Origin: Treponema sp.
GTDB lineage: Bacteria; Spirochaetota; Spirochaetia; Treponematales; Treponemataceae
Length of the DNA: 53,688 bases
NCBI GenBank assembly: GCA_024402595.1
Contig: JAKSTL010000009.1
Span: 1-53,688, forward strand
Direction of reading: 5' to 3'
Every line of letters begins with the position of its first letter. The stretch's first letter is position 1. Below the pieces are notes generated by a model. That model ran no database searches. It was not told the DNA's origin and worked only from the letters and a program-made list of their open reading frames with translations. Shown piece after piece: positions 7,122-16,097 of the stretch. The translations under genes were made by a program, and so were the position numbers.

Positions 7122-9038
7122 ATGGCTACAACATCTAATCTAAGTGCAATTATTCGTTATTATGCTGAAAAAGTTAAATCACCTTTTATTGATTTTGGTG
7201 AGTTTTGTAATTATGTAAAAAAATATGCAGAACATCATGTTGAAGAACAGTCGGAACTTGTAAAATATTTAGGAGATCCTGTTTCTACAATAACTGCGGA
7301 ATTATCTGGATTAGAAGAAAAACACATTGCAGCCCTCGTTCCTGGTCAAGGGAATAAAAAAATCATTATATCGCTGACATTTCTTACCACAAAATATACA
7401 GCTCAATACAAGGATATCATTTCAAACGAAGCTCTTCCTTTTCCATTGGAAGCGGATTTGCCAAAAAAATGTCCTGCAAATATAATTGAAAAAAAATCTG
7501 CGGAAAGTTATATCGTTTCATCAATTGAAGAACAAAATACAAAATCACCTTGTTTGTATATTCTTGAGTTTAGCCGGGATATTCCTTCTATTCTTCTGCC
7601 AGCATGTATTCCAATTCCTGTTCTTATTGAAACTGCTCAGAAAAAAATTAAAAAGGCTCTTAGAAAAGAAGAAGTTCACGATTATTTCTTGAAAAAGCTG
7701 AGAACTTCCAATTCGGGAAAAGAAATCTCCATTCAGAACTTTTTTAAAAAATATGTTGATCAGAACTTTAATGGAATGATGAATGTTTCTGAAGGTGATG
7801 AATATTATTTGTGGAATCAACTGTGTTATTTTTTGCGTCAGGATTATGAAAAGATTCAGGATAGAACTGTTGAAGATACAAATGTTCTTCAGGCAATTCA
7901 AATCTCGGAATGTCATAGCTCATATCTAAAGCAGAAGTTCCACAATGAGCGAAAACGGGAAGAAGCTTTAAAAAATCTTGAAAACAGCTTTGGAAAGCAA
8001 CCATATTTTTTCACTATAAATCAAATTATGGATTTTCAGGACAATTCTGGAAAGAAAATATCGGAACAGCTTTCTGATGAAGATTTTAAATCTTTTCTTC
8101 AAAAACAGACTACAGAAAGTGTTGAGAACGACCTTCCTCCCCTTTTAATCTTTAAAGTTGCTTCGGGAAATCGTTACTACATTCATAAAGCTAAAGTTAT
8201 CAGTTTAGTTATTAGGCTGTGTAATGAAGCCCACGAATCTGTAAAAGCTGAATTGGTAGAAAAATGGCATCGTTTACTTTTGGATTATACAAAAATACCT
8301 GCCATGACCAATGATGAAAAATATGAAGCGTTGCTGGAAAAAATGGTAGAAGATAAATCGCCTGTTTTATATGGTATTCTTAATTCCAGCTTTATGACTT
8401 TTTTTGCGCTGAACAATAATGCTGTGGATGCAAGTCAGGCAATGCAATTATTCTCCAATGGACGGTTACTGCCATACAGTTCGCTTTTAATACTTAAACG
8501 AGAAAGTGTTCTCTCTGATGCTAAAGCGCGATTGCCATTTATTTACTCACTGCCGTTTATTTCTTTGCTTATAGGCCTTTTTAGAAATCGTAAAAAATCG
8601 AAAACCCCAGAAAAAGGAAGCAAAACTGTAAAAAATCCTTTTGAAGATGAGTTTGATACAGAGATTCCATCTGGTACAAAACAGCAGCCTCAATCACGGG
8701 CACAATCATTGGCAAAACAAGCTCAAATTGTGGCAAAATCTTTTATTCCAGAAGGTTCTACAGTTGACCGCGAATTGAATTATCTTACAAAACAGTGGAA
8801 TAAAATGCTGTCTAAAGAAGCCTACAACAATCTTACCGAGGATGTTAATTCGTTAATTCGTGATTATACAAGAAAAGTGTGCCGTACAATTTCTGCATCA
8901 TCGTTTACAAAAGAAAGGATTGAAAATCTGGCTGAAACTCTTGTAAAAACACCTAATATGCAAAAAATTGGTCAGGAAAAGGAACTCAAAGAATACATCT
9001 GTCTTTACATGATTAGACTTGTTGGTAACAGTAAATAA
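7122..9038 (+). CDS. Conserved-looking cytoplasmic protein of unknown function
   Basis: 638 residues, mixed charged, mostly helical in appearance, without a signal peptide. A hydrophobic stretch (near residue 470, LPFIYSLPFISLLIGLF) followed by basic RNRKKSK suggests one membrane-associated segment, then a low-complexity acidic/Gln linker (about 495-530) and a helical C-terminal domain of about 100 residues. I do not recognise the family. No ribosome site is visible; TAAAAT (7108-7113) ends 8 nt before the ATG, so the transcript may be leaderless. It is monocistronic and divergent from hisC. Confidence 0.75.
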   Translation: MATTSNLSAIIRYYAEKVKSPFIDFGEFCNYVKKYAEHHVEEQSELVKYLGDPVSTITAELSGLEEKHIAALVPGQGNKKIIISLTFLTTKYTAQYKDIISNEALPFPLEADLPKKCPANIIEKKSAESYIVSSIEEQNTKSPCLYILEFSRDIPSILLPACIPIPVLIETAQKKIKKALRKEEVHDYFLKKLRTSNSGKEISIQNFFKKYVDQNFNGMMNVSEGDEYYLWNQLCYFLRQDYEKIQDRTVEDTNVLQAIQISECHSSYLKQKFHNERKREEALKNLENSFGKQPYFFTINQIMDFQDNSGKKISEQLSDEDFKSFLQKQTTESVENDLPPLLIFKVASGNRYYIHKAKVISLVIRLCNEAHESVKAELVEKWHRLLLDYTKIPAMTNDEKYEALLEKMVEDKSPVLYGILNSSFMTFFALNNNAVDASQAMQLFSNGRLLPYSSLLILKRESVLSDAKARLPFIYSLPFISLLIGLFRNRKKSKTPEKGSKTVKNPFEDEFDTEIPSGTKQQPQSRAQSLAKQAQIVAKSFIPEGSTVDRELNYLTKQWNKMLSKEAYNNLTEDVNSLIRDYTRKVCRTISASSFTKERIENLAETLVKTPNMQKIGQEKELKEYICLYMIRLVGNSK

Positions 9039-9439
9039 ATCTTTCCTATAGTTTTTCTCATTCAAGCAGGTTGTTTTCTAATCATTCCGGCAGTCGGTTA
9101 ATCAATCAATTTGTCATCTAAACGTTTTGTAATTCGGTTATCCATAAAAAAGATTTTCAAAAGAGTAAAATATACAGATTAGTTGACCTGGAATAAGCTT
9201 AGTTTGTTATCCATACTCCAAAAAAAACTTTTTAGAAGTTCACAATGCCTAAACTTACATACCTTCTATAATTACATAAAAATTAAAATCTCCAAACAGC
9301 AATAAAAACCTTTGAAAAGTGTAAAAAGTTCAAAAAAATTATTTTTTTTCTGAAAAAATGGTCCGAAATAAAATAATTTTGACAAATTTATAGTATAGGC
9401 TACTTTGCCTTAATCATTATAGTTTTTTAGGAGATGTTT
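9039..9439. other. 400-bp intergenic region upstream of ssb
   Basis: AT-rich and without a convincing gene. It contains the word TTATCCATA twice (9138-9146, 9207-9215), one mismatch from a DnaA box, and a GGTCCGAAAT module with a promoter just before ssb. No terminator-like hairpin was seen after the upstream gene. Confidence 0.5.
9356..9406 (+). promoter_or_regulatory. GGTCCGAAAT module, copy 2, with ssb promoter
   Basis: AAATGGTCCGAAAT (9356-9369) precedes TTGACA (9379-9384). With a 16-bp spacer TACTTT (9401-9406) may serve as the -10; TATAGT and TATAGG lie closer. The module matches copy 1 without gaps over about 40 bases. Confidence 0.5.
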
Positions 9440-9904
9440 ATGAATCACTTAAACTCAATCATTCTTGAAGGAAATGTTGCAAAAGCAGCAGAATTATCAG
9501 AGCCAGTAAATGGATTTAAAGTTTGTAGATTTCCACTGGCAGTAAACCGATTTACAAAAAACCCTAAAGGTGATTCCTATGAAGAAGTTTCTTTTTTTGA
9601 TGTGGAAGCTTATGGAAAAATGGCAGAAATCTGTGAAAAAAACAGTTCTAAGGGGCGTGGAGTTCGCGTTGTTGGAAGATTAAAGCAGAATCGGTGGAAG
9701 GATCCTGACGGGAAATCCTATAGCAAGGTTCTGGTTGTTGCAGAACATGTAGAATACAAGCCAAAACCATTAGCGGCAAAAGATTTTAATTACGAAAAGG
9801 CCGAAAAAACTCCCACCGACACACTGTCCTCAGAATTAAGTGATGCCGAAAGACAAAGCGAAGAAGAAAAAGCCGACAAAGTTCCAGAAACTGTTACTTT
9901 TTAA
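9440..9904 (+). CDS. ssb: Single-stranded DNA-binding protein
   Basis: 154 residues. The N-terminal 110 residues form a typical SSB OB-fold (LNSIILEGNVAKAAEL, FPLAVNRF, EEVSFFDVEAYGKMAE, GVRVVGRLKQNRW, KVLVVAEHVE), binding ssDNA in replication and repair. The acidic C-terminal tail ends ...KVPETVTF rather than the common DDDIPF tip that binds partner proteins, although a final Phe is kept. AGGAG seven bases before the ATG at 9440 decides the start; the ATG at 9434 directly abuts the ribosome site. Confidence 0.92.
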   Translation: MNHLNSIILEGNVAKAAELSEPVNGFKVCRFPLAVNRFTKNPKGDSYEEVSFFDVEAYGKMAEICEKNSSKGRGVRVVGRLKQNRWKDPDGKSYSKVLVVAEHVEYKPKPLAAKDFNYEKAEKTPTDTLSSELSDAERQSEEEKADKVPETVTF

Positions 9905-10017
9905 AAGCTTCATAACAAAATAAAGTGAGAAGTGCCCAATTCCGAAGATTTTTAGTTCGTTTTGGAGCACTCCTAGACTTTTAGATATGAAAAACAAGGA
10001 CTTCTGTGGTCGTTCCG

Positions 10018-12360
10018 TTATATTTTATTTCTCCTTTTGCTGTAGTCAGAGTTTCGTTTTCCTTGCTTTTCAAAACTTCTGGCTGCAGCTTTCTTTGAAT
10101 AATTACCTTTAGCCTGCCTCTGAGCTCTTGGATTTGTACTATTGCCTCTTACATTTCGCTCTTGAGCCGCTTTGTACTCTTCAATTTGTTGTGGAGAATA
10201 AAATCCGTCTTTCCAGTTAAACCTCGAAGCTCCTTCCAACGGCATTGATTTTACCATGGAAGTCATAATTGCCTTTATTTGACTTCTAGAAACCTTTGTC
10301 TTTGAAAAATCAACAAGTATCTTTTTAAATCCCGCTGAGTTGATAAAAGTAACCTTATCTGTAATGGAGAATGGAACTTCTGGCATAACAAAGGATCCAT
10401 CTGCGGTGGAATTAACTTTAAAAACTTCGGTTTCCTTATCTTCAAAATAGGTAAAATCATAATCTGATGGAAGCTTAAATCTCATTCTGAACAATGCAGG
10501 ATAAGCAAAAACTGGTACAAGCACCTTTGAACGAACTGAAGTTTCAAAGGTTGCCTCGAGATTTCTTCGAGAGTTTTCATAAGGCATAATAAATGTAGCT
10601 ACATCTTGATTTTCGAGCCATGAAACCGCCCATCTATTGAAAGTATACAAATAAGGTCCCGCAATCATATTTATATTCTTTCCAGAAGCCTGTTTTATAG
10701 TTTTCAACATTTGGATATGCGCAATATTATTTACTACAAAGTTTAGATATCCGTCATTTACCAAAGTCTGAAGATTTTCTGACAAAGCATCCTCTTGAGA
10801 AGCCGAGCAGAAAGGATCTAAAGATATAAAAATCTGCTTTTTTGAGAAAGGCAATACAGTTTTATGATTCAACAAATCATAACTTGTTTCAGAATTGAGT
10901 TCTATAATGACACGAACAGGATTCAAGCCTTGAACTGCAAACACATCGGAAATTGAAGAAACCTGTACATAAATACCGTCAGGAAAATAAGGCAATTCTT
11001 TGTCTTTTACCGGTGTTAAATCCATAATCGGGAGGATTTCATCTTTAGGTTGTTTCCTATATTTACTTAAATCATTAGGAAGAACATGGGAATATCTTTT
11101 TGAGCCAGATTTTATCTGAAGAAGATAAACACTGTCCCCTGTAGAAAAACCTGCAGGAATGTCGATCCATCGTTTTTCCGAACCATCTTTACATTCTTCC
11201 ACTTCAACCGATCGGATTTTATGACTTACTCGACCAGAATCATCTTTTTTATGCAATCGAACGGAATCACCTGGATCTGGATCATAACTACCGCCTTTTA
11301 GACAAGCCATCTGTAAACGAATCTGTTCTCCAGAAGCTTTTACGCCAACAGTCTGTCTAATTGCTTCTACCAAATCTGGATCTGCCGGTTTTGTTCCCGC
11401 AATAGTTCCAAGATAGATACCAGTTCCACCAGCCTGATCCGGATTCAAAATCTTTGCTCCAGCATTATCAACGCCTTCCTCAAAAGAGTTAAATCCATAC
11501 CAGTAAGAAGTCTTATTTCGTGCAAAATCAGAAGCCAGCATTCGTTTTCCAGCGGCAATTGCACCTTTTCTATCTTCTTTGTAATGGTCAATAACATATC
11601 GATAGGCAGATACAACACTTCCAACATATTCAGCACTTTTCATTCGGCCTTCAATTTTGAAAGAATCAACACCTGCATCAATAAGATTTGGAATTTGTTC
11701 TATCAGCTCCAAATCACAAGGAGAAAAATAATAACCTTGTTTTATTCCACCAGGAACCTCTGCTGTGTAAAAGCGTCTACAAGCCTGAGCACACATTCCA
11801 CGATTAGCAGATTTTCCACCCAAAAAACTTGAAAAAAGACATAAGCCCGACTCACTGACACACAAAGCACCATGAACAAAAACTTCCAGTTCAGCACCAG
11901 TCTCTTCTTTTATCTTTTTTATTTCCGACAAACCCAACTCTCTGGCTAATACCATACGTTTTACGCCGGCATTTTGCAAAAGACGAACTGCATTTGAACT
12001 TTCCACATTCATTTGTGTAGAGGCATGAATTTCAAGTTCAGGAAAAAATTCTTGCGTCATTCTCATAACAGCATAATCCTGAACAATCAAACCATCAGGT
12101 TTTACTTCATTCAAATAAGATAAAAATCTGTATAATCGTTCGGTTTCTCGTTCTTCGCAAACTGTATTTACCGTAACATAAATTTTCTTATTCTGTTTAT
12201 GCAAAGCTTCTACTGCTGCTTCAAACTGATTCCAAGCAAAATTTGTGGTTCTTAATCTGGCATTAAAACTTTTTAATCCTAAATAAACAGCATCTGCACC
12301 TTCACCGATTGCAGCATCAAGAGATTCAATATTTCCCGCAGGAGCTAATAATTCTACCAT
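10018..12360 (-). CDS. Long U32-family (peptidase-like) protein, RlhA/YhbU type
   Basis: 780 residues. The N-terminal 270 residues are a U32 TIM-barrel-like domain (VELLAPAGNIESLDAAIGEGADAVYLG, VHGALCVS, RGMCAQACRRFY). Cysteines 167, 174, 190 and 215 follow the spacing of the Fe-S ligands described in UbiU/RlhA-type U32 proteins. A long C-terminal extension follows, as in RlhA-like family members that hydroxylate 23S rRNA; the precise substrate here is inferred. The last 60 residues are Lys/Arg-rich. No Shine-Dalgarno; TAAAAT (complement of 12368-12373) ends 7 nt before the ATG. Confidence 0.85.
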   Translation of the reverse strand: MVELLAPAGNIESLDAAIGEGADAVYLGLKSFNARLRTTNFAWNQFEAAVEALHKQNKKIYVTVNTVCEERETERLYRFLSYLNEVKPDGLIVQDYAVMRMTQEFFPELEIHASTQMNVESSNAVRLLQNAGVKRMVLARELGLSEIKKIKEETGAELEVFVHGALCVSESGLCLFSSFLGGKSANRGMCAQACRRFYTAEVPGGIKQGYYFSPCDLELIEQIPNLIDAGVDSFKIEGRMKSAEYVGSVVSAYRYVIDHYKEDRKGAIAAGKRMLASDFARNKTSYWYGFNSFEEGVDNAGAKILNPDQAGGTGIYLGTIAGTKPADPDLVEAIRQTVGVKASGEQIRLQMACLKGGSYDPDPGDSVRLHKKDDSGRVSHKIRSVEVEECKDGSEKRWIDIPAGFSTGDSVYLLQIKSGSKRYSHVLPNDLSKYRKQPKDEILPIMDLTPVKDKELPYFPDGIYVQVSSISDVFAVQGLNPVRVIIELNSETSYDLLNHKTVLPFSKKQIFISLDPFCSASQEDALSENLQTLVNDGYLNFVVNNIAHIQMLKTIKQASGKNINMIAGPYLYTFNRWAVSWLENQDVATFIMPYENSRRNLEATFETSVRSKVLVPVFAYPALFRMRFKLPSDYDFTYFEDKETEVFKVNSTADGSFVMPEVPFSITDKVTFINSAGFKKILVDFSKTKVSRSQIKAIMTSMVKSMPLEGASRFNWKDGFYSPQQIEEYKAAQERNVRGNSTNPRAQRQAKGNYSKKAAARSFEKQGKRNSDYSKRRNKI

Positions 12361-12433
12361 AGGGGAAATTTTATCACAAAAAAAGCTTTTATTGAAGTAA
12401 TCAAAACTTAAAGAATACCGTTATAAATACAAT

Positions 12434-13588
12434 TTACAGTTTTCCGCAGGAAGATTCGTCCAGAACAATCCATTCATTACATTTATTCTTTAACGGATAT
12501 TCCACTTCTTCTCCATTTAAAACCGCCTGTTGCATTTCCAAAACCCCAATTCTTCCCAAAGTTTTAGTCGCCGTTAATCCTGTTGTTACTGAACCATACT
12601 CTATACCGCTTCCTTCATAAAACCCTTCTGAATAAAGTAATTCCGCATGGTTTACAAATTTCGCAGACCATTCTTCAATTTCTCCATCATGAAACATAAC
12701 GCCATCTATTATTTTTCCACTACTTTGATTAATAACATAAATAACATCTGTTTTATTTCCCAAAGCCGTACTTGTAAGTTCCGTCCACAAATCTCTTATC
12801 CCATCAGAGGCATAAGCAGAATAGGCCACATTCAAATCATCTCCAATTTCACTTATACAACCATTTCCACGATTTCTCAAATGTACAACAAACACTTCAC
12901 CAGTTTTCACCTCAACTGCAGGAAATTCAAACGCTTTTTCTTCACCATCGTAAGCGCTCAAAATTTTCAATCCAGCTAAATTACCTTCTGACAAAGCAAG
13001 AAACTCAATAAACTCATTTCTATAAATTCCAGCTTTTTTTTCTTCACTTCGCTGAGAACTAACACTTTCAGTTTGAATCTCTGTCATTATAATTTTCGCA
13101 ACCCTAGAATTATAGCCCGTAAAAGGAACAGCAAAAGTCAAAGAATTACCAATACTATCTTTCACAATACCATATAATTCGTATTTTTCCGCAATAACCA
13201 TTTCCTCGGCAAAAATCACATCCACAATCCCTTCCTTACCATACAAGACCTCTACTTCTAAAGAACCATTTTCTCCGCACGCCATGCTCAAACTAGGAGA
13301 TAACGCCTCATTTCCAGAATGTTCCCCCGAATCAGACAAACCTTTTACCACTCTCGAAACGACACAACCAGTTAAATCTACCTTTTCCGAAAACACCAGC
13401 CGCAAAGTAAAAGAATCCATTACCTGAAAATCCAGCAGCAAAGGTGGAGAATAGTCTCCTTCCAAAAACTGAATTCCCTCGGTAGAAACCTTACAGGACA
13501 CAGGAAGCACCGCAGACAAAGTAATACCCGCAATGACTACCGCTTCCACAAACACAAAAAACATTTCCTTAAGCTTTTGATTTATCAT
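12434..13588 (-). CDS. Putative lipoprotein with a lamin-tail-like domain
   Basis: 384 residues. The N-terminus is hydrophobic and ends in LPVSC, a lipobox-like motif, so the mature protein is probably a lipoprotein. An Ig-like/SbsA-like segment (PLLLDFQVMDSFTLRLVFSEKV) is followed by IIMTEIQTES...RNEFIEFLALSEGNLAGL, the start of a lamin-tail-like beta domain. The start at 13588 is set by GAGGAG five bases upstream; an in-frame ATG at 13603 is less likely. Function unknown; surface or periplasmic binding is inferred. Confidence 0.7.
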   Translation of the reverse strand: MINQKLKEMFFVFVEAVVIAGITLSAVLPVSCKVSTEGIQFLEGDYSPPLLLDFQVMDSFTLRLVFSEKVDLTGCVVSRVVKGLSDSGEHSGNEALSPSLSMACGENGSLEVEVLYGKEGIVDVIFAEEMVIAEKYELYGIVKDSIGNSLTFAVPFTGYNSRVAKIIMTEIQTESVSSQRSEEKKAGIYRNEFIEFLALSEGNLAGLKILSAYDGEEKAFEFPAVEVKTGEVFVVHLRNRGNGCISEIGDDLNVAYSAYASDGIRDLWTELTSTALGNKTDVIYVINQSSGKIIDGVMFHDGEIEEWSAKFVNHAELLYSEGFYEGSGIEYGSVTTGLTATKTLGRIGVLEMQQAVLNGEEVEYPLKNKCNEWIVLDESSCGKL

Positions 13589-13685
13589 AAAACTCCTCTC
13601 CATAGTAGAATTATTAGTTCAAAAACAACAAAGGGTGAAGTTTTGGCAAACACAACTGCCCCGCCACGCCCCAATCGTTACAAAC

Positions 13686-13721
13686 AAAAAAAGGTCGTAT
13701 GATTTTTCTTCACACGACCTT
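13686..13721 (-). terminator. Intrinsic terminator after the DUF2259 gene
   Basis: On the minus strand AAGGTCGTGTG...CATACGACCTT forms a stem with one G-U pair, followed by seven T residues (complement of 13686-13692). Confidence 0.75.
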
Positions 13722-13739
13722 CTAAAAGTTCTTACTATT

Positions 13740-13790
13740 AATATTACCGTAATTTTCTATTTCGGACCATTTTTCGAAATAATTTTAAAA
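13740..13790 (-). promoter_or_regulatory. GGTCCGAAAT module, copy 3
   Basis: AAATGGTCCGAAAT on the minus strand (complement of 13759-13772) sits between the stop of the DUF2259 gene and its terminator. The AT-rich sequence before it, AATTTTTTTAAAATT, also matches copy 1. Its position suggests a promoter for a very short terminated RNA, or read-through control of the downstream lipoprotein gene. Confidence 0.4.
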
Positions 13791-13793
13791 AAA

Positions 13794-14501
13794 TTATTTA
13801 ATTATTCCAGTTTCAACCATATATCTGATTGATATTCCCGTTTCATCTTCCACAGTTTTTTCAACCACAAATACAAAGTTTTTTTCCGATTTATCACACA
13901 TAATCCGCTCAATTTTGTAATTTGAAACACCTTTTCTCACAATATCAGGAGAACCAAGCTGTGTTCTAGAAATCAAATTGCCCTCTGCATCCTTTTTTTC
14001 AACTACAATAAAAAATGAAGATTTTACAATTGTTCCATAACCAGAAATTGTTGGAACCAACTGCACATTATAAGTAATGGAATTATCAATTTCCGAATGA
14101 TTAAAATCTTTGAAAACAATTTTATCTGTTCCGCTTTTATTCACATCATCACAAATGTACAAAACCTGATCCGGACCCGCCTTAGCACATTCAAGTTTTT
14201 TCAAATAATAAAAACTCTTTGCTTCCAAAGCATCGTAAACTTCACTGCCACCTTTATCTGCAGTTACCGCTGTTGGTTTAATTTTAAAAACTCCACCATC
14301 AACATAATCATTCTTTGCAATATCAACCTGATATATTTCTGCCCAACCTTGATATTTTTTATCGGTTCTACCATATTCGCCAAAAACATAATACTTTCCG
14401 TCTGCCGAAAAACCTTTATCTACAAAAGTAGCCACATCTCCCGCTGACAAAAGCATTGTGGAAAGTACAAAAACCAACCCCGACAAAATAATTTTCTTCA
14501 T
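13794..14501 (-). CDS. DUF2259-type predicted secreted protein
   Basis: 235 residues with a signal peptide (MKKIILSGLVFVLSTMLLSA, cleavage near AGD). The start GDVATFVDKGFSADGKYYVFGEYG and the following YQGWAEIYQVDIAKNDYV resemble the DUF2259 family of spirochaetal secreted proteins; role unknown. GGGAGGAG four to five bases before the ATG gives a very strong ribosome site, implying abundant translation. It ends 3 bp-scale close to copy 3 of the GGTCCGAAAT module and is followed by a terminator, so it is probably monocistronic. Confidence 0.75.
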   Translation of the reverse strand: MKKIILSGLVFVLSTMLLSAGDVATFVDKGFSADGKYYVFGEYGRTDKKYQGWAEIYQVDIAKNDYVDGGVFKIKPTAVTADKGGSEVYDALEAKSFYYLKKLECAKAGPDQVLYICDDVNKSGTDKIVFKDFNHSEIDNSITYNVQLVPTISGYGTIVKSSFFIVVEKKDAEGNLISRTQLGSPDIVRKGVSNYKIERIMCDKSEKNFVFVVEKTVEDETGISIRYMVETGIIK

Positions 14502-14605
14502 TTTGCTCCTCCCAAAAGAACAAAGTCAAAAAAAGCTTTTAAATAAACAACAGAATTTTAAAAAACTCTACATTCAATTTTATTTTCGGATTCTTTTTTC
14601 AAGTC

Positions 14606-14634
14606 TTTACTAATATTTCTTTACCCGATACTAT
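14606..14634 (+). promoter_or_regulatory. Promoter of the 275-residue membrane protein gene, predicted leaderless
   Basis: TTTACT (14606-14611), 17 bp, TACTAT (14629-14634), then 6 nt to the ATG at 14641. Confidence 0.5.
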
Positions 14635-14640
14635 TTAAAT

Positions 14641-15468
14641 ATGACATTAAAAACTAGAAATCATCTGAATCTTATTCTCTTCATTTTATCAGTCCTGACA
14701 CTTTTAATCGATACTATTTTTTTAGTGCTTAAGATTGCAGACGGCTCTTTTTCTATAAAACAATGCACAGAAACTATTATTCTTTCTAATAATCCTTCTT
14801 TTTTTCTGACTAAATACAATCCTTTATGCGTAATAATTTCATTATATTTCCAGATTATTTATGTTTCTGTTACAAGTATGATTCTTTTACGCAGCTTTGA
14901 AAAAACTCAAGCCTCAGACATAATTTATTTTTATCTTTTTCTTGTGGCTTGCCTTGTAGATACTTTCAGACTTTACATACCGGTTTTTAAACTAAATAAC
15001 ACTTATTCTAATTTTCTTATGGCTTGTGGAAATGCCACGGTATTTGCAAAAATCCTTATTCCACTTTCCCTTTTGTATACAGTTGTTATGTCTGATGTTG
15101 AAAAACGACAGGATATTGAAAAAAATATTTTCCTTCTCCTTTTACTTTCCATTTTCTTTGCTCAATTTATTCCATTGAATAACGCTATAGTTTTACCTAA
15201 TTTTTCTGTGGATTACAGTTTTAAAATTACCCTTAATTTTTTCACCTACATTTTAATGACAGTCGCTGTAGTTACTCAGTTTTTTTATAACAAACGACAT
15301 CTCTACCGCCAAAACACAGCCATCGGTTATTTACTGATTTGTATTGGTATTTCCGTTCTATTTTATTCCACAAATATATTAAATCTTTCAATAGCGATGA
15401 TTTGTCTTGGTGTTGGTGATTTTCTTTACCTCAAAGAACTGCACAATCAATATCTGTGGTTCGATTAA
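14641..15468 (+). CDS. Polytopic membrane protein of unknown function
   Basis: 275 residues with about seven or eight hydrophobic helices spread along the whole length (for example LILFILSVLTLLIDTIFLVL, IIYFYLFLVACLVDTF, IFLLLLLSIFFAQFI, YLLICIGISVLFYS). Loops are short, so it is nearly all membrane. It resembles a stand-alone 7TM sensory-type domain, but no cytoplasmic signalling domain follows. No ribosome site. It converges with the CTP-dependent kinase-like gene (20 bp between stops). Confidence 0.7.
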   Translation: MTLKTRNHLNLILFILSVLTLLIDTIFLVLKIADGSFSIKQCTETIILSNNPSFFLTKYNPLCVIISLYFQIIYVSVTSMILLRSFEKTQASDIIYFYLFLVACLVDTFRLYIPVFKLNNTYSNFLMACGNATVFAKILIPLSLLYTVVMSDVEKRQDIEKNIFLLLLLSIFFAQFIPLNNAIVLPNFSVDYSFKITLNFFTYILMTVAVVTQFFYNKRHLYRQNTAIGYLLICIGISVLFYSTNILNLSIAMICLGVGDFLYLKELHNQYLWFD

Positions 15469-15488
15469 TTCAAAAAGGCAGAAAAGAT

Positions 15489-16097
15489 TTAGGATAATCC
15501 AAACCACTTACATAACAGCATAAACCAAAAACCCATGGAAACTGGAATAATTAGATTATCAAAATCGCCCAAAGGCAAAACTTCTACAACCATTGTTACA
15601 TAAGCCACTAAGAGACTAACTTCTGCACTTCCAGAAACTATGAATGTTGAACAAAAAACCGCACAAAAACAAGCCAAACTTCCAATAAAGCTTTTACCCT
15701 CTCCATAAGGCAGCTTTGTTTTACCAAACATTCTTCCCACCAAACTGGCCAATCCATCTCCAAAAGCCAGAGAATAGATTCCAACCCGTGCATATTCTAA
15801 TGGAAGCAAAAAACTTGCTATAAATATTCCAAAAACTAAAGTGACTGGCCCTAAAACAATTTTTCCATCATCATTTTTTCTGGCGGCAGTTTCTGTTACA
15901 AGAGAAATCAGTGGCAGATGTATGCCTTTTAATCGTAAACATTCAGAAATCAAGTATAAAGTTACAATCAATCCAAAAGCTATCGTCACAGGCCAATAAG
16001 CATACTTCAACAAAAGAGGAACAAAAGCACTACATAAATGAATAGATTTTCTGAAAACTTCCTTTAAAATAGTTCGTTTATCGTTTATAAAAATCAT
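15489..16097 (-). CDS. Dgk1/phytol-kinase-like CTP-dependent lipid kinase family protein
   Basis: 202 residues, integral membrane with about six helices. The N-terminal RKSIH (RKxxH) and the later GDGLASLVGRMFGK...GEGKSFIGSLACF match the cytidylyltransferase-like superfamily that includes CTP-dependent diacylglycerol, dolichol and phytol kinases and is often annotated as phosphatidate cytidylyltransferase. It probably phosphorylates a lipid or isoprenoid alcohol; the substrate is not readable. Its ATG overlaps the stop of the FlcA-like gene (TAATG), so the two are translationally coupled. Confidence 0.78.
   Translation of the reverse strand: MIFINDKRTILKEVFRKSIHLCSAFVPLLLKYAYWPVTIAFGLIVTLYLISECLRLKGIHLPLISLVTETAARKNDDGKIVLGPVTLVFGIFIASFLLPLEYARVGIYSLAFGDGLASLVGRMFGKTKLPYGEGKSFIGSLACFCAVFCSTFIVSGSAEVSLLVAYVTMVVEVLPLGDFDNLIIPVSMGFWFMLLCKWFGLS

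Noticed and set aside
9138..9215. Two TTATCCATA words resembling DnaA boxes near ssb
   Set aside because: Only two imperfect copies, and no dnaA, dnaN or gyrase gene or AT-rich unwinding arrangement nearby; not enough to call an origin.
9919..9985. Hairpin between ssb and the U32 gene
   Set aside because: The stem is imperfect and has no T-run on either strand, so it is not called a terminator.
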